From an uncultured Caulobacter sp. (GTDB taxonomy: Bacteria; Pseudomonadota; Alphaproteobacteria; Caulobacterales; Caulobacteraceae), in contig NZ_CALCDX010000085.1 of assembly GCF_937900395.1 (NCBI RefSeq), forward strand, positions 1 to 36,621: a stretch of 36,621 bases of DNA, given 5' to 3'. Of this stretch, positions 30,930-36,621 are shown in pieces (positions within the stretch are counted from its first letter, which is position 1; each line of letters opens with the position of its first letter). Made by a program: the position numbers and the translations under genes. Under the pieces are notes generated by a model. The model was not told where the DNA came from, searched no databases, and saw only the letters and a program-made list of their open reading frames with translations.

Positions 30930-31270
30930 GCTGGCGCCGGCGCGGCGGCCGGTGGCGGATCGGCGCGCCGGAACCAGACCAGCGGCAGGACACCGTCCTC
31001 GGCGGCCATGATCCGGCCGCTGATCGGCTCGGGCCAGCTGGGGTCGTCGAGCTTGAGACCCAGCACCGCGCCGCTGGCGTCGCTGACCCGCCAGGCCGCG
31101 CCGCATTCGAGCGCGACGCCGCCCGGGCGCGTCGACATGGCGATGTAGTCCGGCGCCTTGGCCGAGAACTTCTCGGCAGGCGTCAAGCTGACGGTGACGT
31201 CGAGGGCCAGCGTGTCGATACGTCCGCTGAAACCGTCGCCGTCACGGCGGAAATGTCCGATCGTGGTCAT
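30926..31270 (-). CDS. DUF736 family protein, copy 1
   Basis: A 114-residue protein recognised as DUF736 by TIGHFRRDGDGFSGRIDTLALDV at the start, KFSAKAPDYIAM in the middle and LKLDDPSWPEPISG followed by VLPLVWFRR near the end. Role unknown; the family is abundant on alphaproteobacterial plasmids and ICEs. It ends in a Pro/Ala tail. More diverged than the copy at 31657, so an older duplicate or independent acquisition. Confidence 0.88.
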   Translation of the reverse strand: MTTIGHFRRDGDGFSGRIDTLALDVTVSLTPAEKFSAKAPDYIAMSTRPGGVALECGAAWRVSDASGAVLGLKLDDPSWPEPISGRIMAAEDGVLPLVWFRRADPPPAAAPAPA

Positions 31271-31656
31271 GGAAGCATCCTTCGAGGCTGTGGTCGCGCC
31301 CGCCCGGTTGATCGAAGCGAAGGCCCGTCCGGCGGCGGCTCAAGGACCAGCTGGGGGGAGTTGAGCTGGTCGGTCGAGCCGCCGCCTCGCCGTGCTCCGG
31401 GGGGACGAGAGCGCGGCGACGGCGCGGGTGCGATGGGGACGCCTGGGCGGGCGGTTGGAAGCGTCCTCGCGAACCCGCAAGACCGTTCTGAGCCGCCCGC
31501 GCCGGGGTCTCAAGGCGTCCAGCCGGCCGGTCGTACAAAGACAGGCCCTGGCGTAGAAACGGCGGGTCCGCGCTCGCGTGCGGCCGCCGACCAAACCCCC
31601 AAAGCCTGCGCGCGCCGTGCCCGCCCCGCCGGATCGGCGGGGCGGGCTGGCTGCTG
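31271..31656. other. Intergenic region between DUF736 genes
   Basis: A 386-bp region without a convincing gene. It contains the second copy of the 36-bp block motif (31530-31565) and several GC-rich inverted repeats, including CCCGCCCCGCC against GGCGGGGCGGG (about 31619-31647), close to the end of the minus-strand DUF736 gene at 31657, where it could act as its terminator. Confidence 0.45.
31530..31565. repeat. 36-bp four-block motif, copy 2
   Basis: Reads GTCGTA, CAAAGACAGG, CCCTGGCGTA, GAAACGGCGG. The outer blocks match copy 1 (954-989) exactly and the inner decamers are swapped. It lies 260 bp upstream of the DUF736 copy 1 start. Confidence 0.6.
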
Positions 31657-31977
31657 TCAGTCTTCCTTGGGGGCCGTGCTGCGCGACCAGACCAGGGTGT
31701 GGACGCCGTCCATCATGACCAGGGCGCAGTTGATCGCGTTGCCGAAGGATGGATCGTCCAGCCGGACCGACAGGTAGTCGTTCTTGTCCTTGCTGGTCTT
31801 CTTCCAGGCCGCACCCAGGTCGGCGTTGCCGGCCGTGACCCGAAAATCCGGCGCCTTGTCGCTGGACTTCTCGGCGACGGGGCGGAACTGGACCTTCTTG
31901 AGATTGATGGCCAGCGTGTAGATGGCGCCCGTGAACGAGCCGTCAGCGTTGGCGGCGAAGGTGCCGATGGTAGCCAT
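31657..31977 (-). CDS. DUF736 family protein, copy 2
   Basis: A 106-residue, full-length DUF736 protein: MATIGTFAANADGSFTGAIYTLAINL, then KAPDFRVTAG, DLGAAWKKTSKDKNDYLSVRLDDPSF and CALVMMDG, then HTLVWSRS. Ribosome binding site GGAGAGACC lies six bases before the ATG. Function unknown. A decayed inverted copy of this gene, including its ribosome binding site, lies 314 bp away at 32292-32608. Confidence 0.9.
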   Translation of the reverse strand: MATIGTFAANADGSFTGAIYTLAINLKKVQFRPVAEKSSDKAPDFRVTAGNADLGAAWKKTSKDKNDYLSVRLDDPSFGNAINCALVMMDGVHTLVWSRSTAPKED

Positions 31978-32291
31978 GGTGGTCTCTCCGATCTGAACCG
32001 GGCCGCGCCGATCGCGGCCTCGATGGCGATCGCTGGACCGGGGCTTAAAGTCCGCCCCGCAGAGCGCGCCCAGCCGCCGTCCAGAGGATTGGGGGCGCGC
32101 TCCCGGAGCCTTGCGGAGGACCGAAGGCCTGGTTTTTCTTGCCTCGCGAGGAATGGGCCCGGCGCGCGAGCGGCCAGCCCAGGGGAAGAAAGATCAGGGC
32201 CAAGGTTGCGGGGACGGACCGGTCCCCGGTCAGATCAGGCCAGAAGAGGACGCGGTCGACGCGCCCGGCTCAGATCACCCGGAGAGACCTC

Positions 32292-32608
32292 CTGGCTATC
32301 GGAGGCGCCTTCGTCGCCAGGCTGATGGCTCGTTCACGGGCGCCATCCACGCTGTGGCCGTCGATCGCAAGACGTGTCCGTTCCATACGTCGTCGAGAAG
32401 CCGGTGACCCGGCGCCGAATTTCCGGGTTATGGCCGCGACGGCGACCGGGGCGCGGCCTGGAAGAAGACCAGCAAGGGCCAGGACAGACACCTGTCGGCC
32501 CGGCTGGACGGTCCGTCCTTCGGCGTGGCGATCCGCTTGCGCCCTGGTCATGATGAATGGCGCCGCATCCTGGTCTGGTCGCGCAGCGCTGGCCCCAAGG
32601 AAGACTGA
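32292..32608 (+). pseudogene. Decayed third DUF736 gene, inverted
   Basis: Plus-strand remnant of the neighbouring DUF736 gene. The ribosome binding site GGAGAGACC is kept, but the ATG has become CTG and a codon is lost. Family segments then appear in three frames: AIGGAFVA; then ADGSFTGAIHAVAVDRKT running into a stop; then NFRVMAATATG; then GAAWKKTSKGQD with ARLDGPSFGVAI; then CALVMMNG; and finally ILVWSRSAGPKED with a stop at 32608. At least three frameshifts are needed to align it. With 31657-31977 it forms an imperfect head-to-head inverted repeat. Confidence 0.85.
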
Positions 32609-32715
32609 TAGCGGCCAGTCCGCCCGCCGAGCCGGCAGGGCGGGCGCGGCGGGCGATTGTTTGGGGCCATGACCATCAACGTGGACGCACGGGCGAAGCG
32701 GTCTATAGGGCCGCC

Positions 32716-33135
32716 ATGACCGCCCTTGCCCTTGTCGCCGGCGCCGTGATCGCCTGCACCGCGCCGACCGTCCACGATGGCGACACCCTGCGCTGCGGGC
32801 CTGACCGGATCCGCCTGTTTGGCGTGGATGCGCCAGAGGTGCGGCGCGGCAAGACCCCGGCCGAACCCCTCGCCTATGAGGCCCGCGACCTGCTGACCAA
32901 GCTGACGCGCGGACGCGTCGGATGCAGGGTGGTCGACGAGGATCGCTATGGCCGCAAGGTGGCGCGCTGCTGGTCGAGCGCCAGCCCCGATCTCAACGCC
33001 GCGATGATCCGCTCGGGCCTGACGACCGAATGGCGCGCCTACAGCAACGGCGCCTACGCCGCCGCCCAGGACGAGGCGCGCACGGCCGCGCGCGGCTTAT
33101 GGGCGCCGGGGGCGGCCCCGCGTCGCCTGCGCTGA
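32716..33135 (+). CDS. Thermonuclease (SNase)-like protein
   Basis: A 139-residue staphylococcal-nuclease-fold protein. Active-site pattern visible: HDGDTLRCGPDRIRLFGVDAPEVRRG with Arg33, Asp38 and Glu41, and DRYGRKVARCW with Arg80 in the position of the second catalytic arginine. The N-terminus (MTALALVAGAVIA) is a short hydrophobic segment, possibly a weak signal peptide or anchor. The ATG at 32716 is used; an upstream extension lies over the pseudogene tail. SNase-like proteins are common passengers of alphaproteobacterial ICEs. Convergent with the next gene. Confidence 0.9.
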   Translation: MTALALVAGAVIACTAPTVHDGDTLRCGPDRIRLFGVDAPEVRRGKTPAEPLAYEARDLLTKLTRGRVGCRVVDEDRYGRKVARCWSSASPDLNAAMIRSGLTTEWRAYSNGAYAAAQDEARTAARGLWAPGAAPRRLR

Positions 33136-33141
33136 CGGCCC

Positions 33142-33579
33142 TCAGACCGGACCGTGCGCGCCAGCGCGCTCTTCGGCCAGAAACCGTTCGAGCGCCTCCA
33201 GCGCCTCCTGCTCGGCGGCGCGTAACCGGGCCAAGGCGTCCGGATCAGGCAGCGGGCGGAACGTCTCCAAGGCCTGCTCGACCGCATCGCGGGCTTTGAG
33301 CCAACGTTCGCGCAAGGGCCGCCACTGGCGATCCCAGAAAACGAACGGGCGTGCATCCGGCGAGGCGACCTTGGTCAGGAAGGTGCTGAGGACCCTGACC
33401 TCGCCCCGCGCGGCGTCATCGCAGGCGACGGTGACTTTCCAGGCGTTCGGCGGCGGCGAGCCTGGACCGCGCGGCGCGCCGACCGAGGGCGGCCCTTCGA
33501 CAGCCACCACCGTGCCCAGCCCGAATTTGCGATGATCCACGCGGTCGCCCTCGGCGAGCGGGCACGGCGGCTGAGTCAT
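33142..33579 (-). CDS. Small protein with UvrD/PcrA-type Tudor-like motif
   Basis: A 145-residue protein. The N-terminus (LAEGDRVDHRKFGLGTVVAVEG) matches the Tudor-like motif found at the C-terminus of UvrD/PcrA helicases, which binds RNA polymerase there. The remainder has WKVTVACDDAARGEVRVLSTFLTKV, then an alpha-helical, charged C-terminus probably coiled coil (LRAAEQEALEALERFLAEE). Ribosome binding site GGGAGGA before the ATG at 33579. Function unknown. Confidence 0.75.
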   Translation of the reverse strand: MTQPPCPLAEGDRVDHRKFGLGTVVAVEGPPSVGAPRGPGSPPPNAWKVTVACDDAARGEVRVLSTFLTKVASPDARPFVFWDRQWRPLRERWLKARDAVEQALETFRPLPDPDALARLRAAEQEALEALERFLAEERAGAHGPV

Positions 33580-33664
33580 GGGTCCTCCCTCGATGGAAGG
33601 ATTTCATGAGCGCCCGCGCCATGCCAGAGCTGAAGCGTCTCAGGTCGTCAGCGAACACGGGAAA

Positions 33665-33729
33665 GCGGCCGATCCCAAAGGATCGGCCGCGCCGCCAAAG
33701 GGTGACGGGCGGCCCGAAGGCCGCCCGTC
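33665..33729 (-). terminator. Tandem hairpins after the ParB gene
   Basis: Two perfect 11-bp stems lie directly after the ParB stop on the minus strand: GACGGGCGGCC-TTCG-GGCCGCCCGTC (33704-33729; the loop is the very stable UUCG tetraloop) and GCGGCCGATCC-TTTG-GGATCGGCCGC (33665-33690), followed by TTTCCC. They are probable transcription terminators, although the U-tract is short. Confidence 0.65.
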
Positions 33730-33733
33730 CAAT

Positions 33734-36070
33734 CTAAGCCACAAAGGCGGCCAGGGCCTCGACTTCGGCCGCTTCGGCCTCGGTCTGCGCCAGCGCCTCC
33801 TGACCGACGCCGTCCAGCGAGGCCAAGGGCTCGGCCTCGTCGGTCAGGGCGTCAGCCGCCCCGAGCGCTTCGGCCAGGACTCCGGCGGTAGGCTCCGCCT
33901 CGAGCCCCGCCGCATCGGCAGGCCGGTCCTCGCCTTCCGGCCCAACCGCCGCCCCCGGCCCGGCCGGGTCCGGGTCGGCGCCCGGCTCGACCTTCGGCGC
34001 GACGGTGCGCAGCACCGCCGGAAGCCAGCCCGCCTCGACCAGCAGCGGCTCGGCGGCGGCGACCATTTCGGGCTTCTTGAGGCCCGACAGCCGCCCGGCC
34101 GCCTCGGCCGACACTGCGTCAGTCACCGCCGCGACGATCTGGGCCTTGGTGACGCGGTCCAGGTAGCGCGCCGCCGTCGGCTTCCAGTAGGCGCGCATGT
34201 CGAGATCGAGGGCCGTGGCCAGGGTCTCGACATGGGCCATGACCATCAGCGGCCGGCGCTCCCAGGACTTCACGCCGTCGAGCGTCAGGCTCACGCAGTG
34301 GGCCAGCAGGCTGGCGCGGCTGTCGCCGTCCAGGCCGACGACGAAGGCCCAGAGGTCCTCGGCCTGCGTCGGCATCTCACGCGCCCAGAGGCGATGGCGC
34401 TCGGCGATGGCCAGACCGGCGGGGCTGTCTTCGACGCCTTCCCCGAACTGGCCAAGGTCGCGCGAGCCCCAGCGGATGTCGAGGCAGGTCGCCGCGCCGC
34501 CCATGCCGAACACCCGGCTCACCAGGGCGTGGACCAGGGCCACCTGGGCAAGGTCCGGGTCCCGGGCCAGGGCGTCGCGCAGGGCGGCGCTGCGGTGGGC
34601 GGTAAGGTCGGCGACCACCCGCTCGGGCAGCGGCGCGGCCGGGTCACCAGCCGCTTCGTGGACGCTCTCGTCGTCCTCGGCCTCGGCCGCCGCGTCGTCC
34701 GCGTCGGATTGCTCCTCCTCCTCGTCCTCCCCGAGGCCGTCATAGCCGCGCTCCTCGGCGTCGCGGTCGTCCTCCGGCTCGGCTTCGGAGGCGGGCTCGT
34801 CTTCGGGACGCACGAAGCCCCGGTCGATCCGAACCTCGCCGTATTGGGTGAGGATGACGAGCACCCCGGCGCGGGCCTTTTCGTCGCCCGTGTAGCCGTA
34901 GTCTTCGCCCAAGGCCTCCAGTTCGGCGTCGATGGCCTCAAAGCGCGCGGCGACCTCGGGGGGCGGCGGCTCGACGTCCCCCCACTGGTCGGTCAAAGCC
35001 GCAGCCTCGGCCTGGAGGGCGCCGATGGCCGCGACGTCCTCGGGCGTGCGGGTCAGCACATGCTCGAAGACGCGCCCGCAGCCGTGACCGTGCGGGAAGT
35101 CGAGATGGGCTGACGCCCACTTCCAGCCTTCGCGGTCGCGGACCTCCTGGGCGATGGCGGCCAGCTTTTCGGCCACGAGCCGGTCCAGCAGGACCACATC
35201 CTCGGCCCAGCCGTCGTTGCCCTCGGTGAAGAGATCACGAAGCACCGGACCGCCCGCCGCCACATAGGCGTCCAGGCCCACGAACCGCAGGCGCCGGTCG
35301 TCGGCCGCGACCTTGGTCTCGGTCATCGCCCGGCGAATGGCGTAGGGCTGGCGGTTCTGGGCGGGCAGTTGGGCGTAGACCTGCATCTGCCGCTCTGGAT
35401 CGGGATTGACGGCGAAGGCGGTCACCTGATCCAGGGTCAGGACTTCCTCGCGATAGAGATCGAGCAGCGCCGGGGCCACCGCCCCCAGGCGCAGCCGCTT
35501 GCGCACGATGTCGGGATTGATCCCGAAGCGCGCGCCGATCTCCTCGGCGCTGTAGCCCTTGCGCTCGGCGAGGTCATTGAAGGCTTCGTACTGGTCGGCC
35601 GGGTGCATGGGCTCTCGGCTCAGGTTCTCGTCCATCGAGACCTCGGCCGGGTCGTTGGTCGTATCGACCACGCACCGGACCGGCGCGCCCTTGGCCAGCG
35701 CCTTGCGCTTGGCCAGCAGGCGCAAGGCTTGGCGGCGCCCCTCCCCCGCGCTGACGAGATAATAGCCGGTCTCGCGTCCATCCTTGAACTCGGGCTCGAC
35801 GACGAGCGGCTGAAGCACGCGGCCGACAAGGCGAGCGCGCCTCGGCATGCCCGCCATCGTGGCGACCTGGCCATAGGTCGCCACCCAGCCCAAAGGGATG
35901 CGCCGGATTACGGCGCAGATGGCTTCGACCGCTTTATCGCCTCGAAGTTGGGCAGCCTGAAGCGGCTTGCGCTTCGGCAGCATCGATAGCTTGCGCCGAT
36001 CCCGGGTTGCCCAGCTTTGCAGCGGGCTGGACGCCGGGGGCGGCCCGCGACCCTTGTCCGAACGACGCAT
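33734..36070 (-). CDS. ParB-like protein with alkyltransferase-like N-terminus (in-frame fusion)
   Basis: A 778-codon frame. From about residue 86 it is ICE-type ParB: LQPLVVEPEF, then GYYLVSAGEGRRQALRLL, a ParB motif region with NLSREPMHPADQYEAFNDLAERKGYSAEEIGARFGI HTH, a long helical body, an acidic stretch (about 440-490) and an Ala/Glu-rich tail. Residues about 46-85 are instead the DNA-binding segment of an alkyltransferase-like (MGMT/ATL) protein: EAICAVIRRIPLGWVATYGQVATMAGMPRRARLVGR. The normal first about 40-50 residues of ParB are missing and the ATL part stops before its PCHR/PWHR motif. The junction is near 35818. Start either 36070 or the ATG at 35983. Whether the fusion is functional is unknown. 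Confidence 0.8.
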   Translation of the reverse strand: MRRSDKGRGPPPASSPLQSWATRDRRKLSMLPKRKPLQAAQLRGDKAVEAICAVIRRIPLGWVATYGQVATMAGMPRRARLVGRVLQPLVVEPEFKDGRETGYYLVSAGEGRRQALRLLAKRKALAKGAPVRCVVDTTNDPAEVSMDENLSREPMHPADQYEAFNDLAERKGYSAEEIGARFGINPDIVRKRLRLGAVAPALLDLYREEVLTLDQVTAFAVNPDPERQMQVYAQLPAQNRQPYAIRRAMTETKVAADDRRLRFVGLDAYVAAGGPVLRDLFTEGNDGWAEDVVLLDRLVAEKLAAIAQEVRDREGWKWASAHLDFPHGHGCGRVFEHVLTRTPEDVAAIGALQAEAAALTDQWGDVEPPPPEVAARFEAIDAELEALGEDYGYTGDEKARAGVLVILTQYGEVRIDRGFVRPEDEPASEAEPEDDRDAEERGYDGLGEDEEEEQSDADDAAAEAEDDESVHEAAGDPAAPLPERVVADLTAHRSAALRDALARDPDLAQVALVHALVSRVFGMGGAATCLDIRWGSRDLGQFGEGVEDSPAGLAIAERHRLWAREMPTQAEDLWAFVVGLDGDSRASLLAHCVSLTLDGVKSWERRPLMVMAHVETLATALDLDMRAYWKPTAARYLDRVTKAQIVAAVTDAVSAEAAGRLSGLKKPEMVAAAEPLLVEAGWLPAVLRTVAPKVEPGADPDPAGPGAAVGPEGEDRPADAAGLEAEPTAGVLAEALGAADALTDEAEPLASLDGVGQEALAQTEAEAAEVEALAAFVA

Positions 36071-36103
36071 GGTGCGAAATCCCTGTCCCCCCGATCATGG
36101 GAT

Positions 36104-36135
36104 GGCACTGGCAAGAAGGCCAGTGCCGGGCTTTT
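36104..36135 (+). terminator. Orphan plus-strand terminator
   Basis: GGCACTGGC-AAGAAG-GCCAGTGCC (36104-36127) followed by GGGCTTTT. The stem is perfect and the T-run is on the plus side, yet no plus-strand gene ends here. It looks like the leftover end of a deleted or displaced gene. Confidence 0.6.
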
Positions 36136-36160
36136 CAGGCGCGGCGCAAGGGGCGCGCGA

Positions 36161-36621
36161 TCAGAAGACCTTGTGGATCCAGCCGTAGGGATCGGCGGCA
36201 CGGCCGCGCTGAATGTTCACCAGAGAAGTCTTCAGCTCCTCCGTGCGGGCGCCCGATCCGCCATTGCCGATGGTGAACTCGCCGTCGGGCGAGCGCACCG
36301 TGCCGATCGGGCAATTCATCACTTCCGCAATTTCCTCGTAGCTCAAGCCTTCGATTTCTCGCAGCGTGATGGCCTGACGCAAATCTTCCGACAAGGCATC
36401 GATCGCGGCGTTCACGGTCGCGGCGATCTCCTTGCTGGCCAGCACCGCGTCGGGCGTGGCCATGTCTGTTTGTTCCGTTTGCGAAGAGGAAGTTTCATCG
36501 TCGTCACCGGAGATGGCCAAGGCGGCCTCGGTGATGATCGGATCCCGCTTGAGATCGGCCAACGCCTTCTTCGCGGTGTTCACCGCAATCCGGTACAGCC
36601 AAGTGTAGAACGCGGATTCCC
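36161..36621 (-). pseudogene. RpoE-like ECF sigma factor with replaced C-terminus (5' end outside window)
   Basis: The frame enters from the window edge as ESAFYTWLYRIAVNTAKKAL, the end of sigma region 2 of an RpoE-type ECF factor. It continues through a linker to sigma region 4 (ALSEDLRQAITLREIEGLSYEEIAEVMNCPIGTVRS). At about 36289 the expected continuation after GTVRS (Arg-Ile-Phe-Arg-Ala-Arg-Glu) is replaced in frame by 42 unrelated residues ending ADPYGWIHKVF. The missing part carries the end of the region 4 recognition helix, so promoter binding should be impaired. I do not recognise the new tail; it may be the end of another gene. Confidence 0.75.

Noticed and set aside
33578..35113. 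511-codon plus-strand open frame opposite the ParB gene
   Set aside because: Its protein is Arg/Gly/His-rich without any family pattern, as expected from the antisense of a GC-rich gene; the minus strand encodes a clear ParB body.

Overview
The window is very GC-rich and gene-dense. It looks like an integrative conjugative element (ICE), or a closely related mobile island, from an alphaproteobacterium, most likely Caulobacterales. The clues are a TrbB/TraG/DUF3363-relaxase/DUF2840/TraF conjugation backbone, DUF736 genes, a large ParB-type protein, and an isopeptidase-type lasso peptide locus resembling those of Caulobacter and Asticcacaulis. No integrase, tRNA, rRNA or CRISPR array was seen.

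Layout. (1) 1-1386, minus strand: trbB, cut by the window edge, and a small YjbR-like gene. (2) 1637-11013, plus strand: a cargo block lying between trbB and the rest of the transfer operon. It holds a lipoprotein of unknown function, an Xre/RES toxin-antitoxin pair, a DNA methyltransferase, and a tightly coupled four-gene operon: a coiled-coil/winged-helix-like protein, a Cas4/RecB-like protein with a Cys cluster, a beta-barrel protein, and an SF1 helicase. The methyltransferase plus four-gene set reads like an anti-phage or DNA-processing system that I cannot match to a named one. (3) 11097-18879, minus strand: the conserved transfer module, consisting of Xre regulator, DUF2285, AlpA-like HTH, DUF2840, TraF peptidase, lytic transglycosylase, relaxase, TraG and a ribbon-helix-helix protein. 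Most genes overlap by a few bases. A dense inverted-repeat region before the relaxase is a candidate oriT.

(4) 19031-30049: a complete lasso peptide island. On the plus strand are a FecI-like sigma factor, a FecR-like anti-sigma factor, a TonB-dependent receptor with STN domain, and an S9-family lasso isopeptidase. On the minus strand are a GntR regulator, four precursor genes that standard ORF calling misses (36-39 codons including stop), the B protein (RRE plus leader peptidase) and the C protein (macrolactam synthetase). There is no ABC exporter. The inferred cycle is: make the lasso peptide, take it back up through the TonB receptor with FecI/FecR signalling, and open it with the isopeptidase.

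(5) 30387-36621: ICE-type accessory genes. These are an Xre protein, two intact DUF736 genes and a decayed inverted third copy, a thermonuclease-like protein, a Tudor-like protein, and a large ParB protein. The last 0.9 kb is unusual. The ParB N-terminus is replaced in frame by part of an alkyltransferase-like protein, and the next gene, an RpoE-like sigma factor, has its C-terminus replaced in frame by an unrelated tail. An orphan terminator lies between them. This suggests a rearrangement or element boundary.

Regulatory structures that stand out are a 9-bp tandem repeat at the toxin-antitoxin promoter, 10-bp phased GCATGG repeats at the four-gene operon promoter, paired AATATAG-NN-TTGAATATA elements in the lasso operon, and two copies of a 36-bp motif whose inner 10-bp blocks are swapped.
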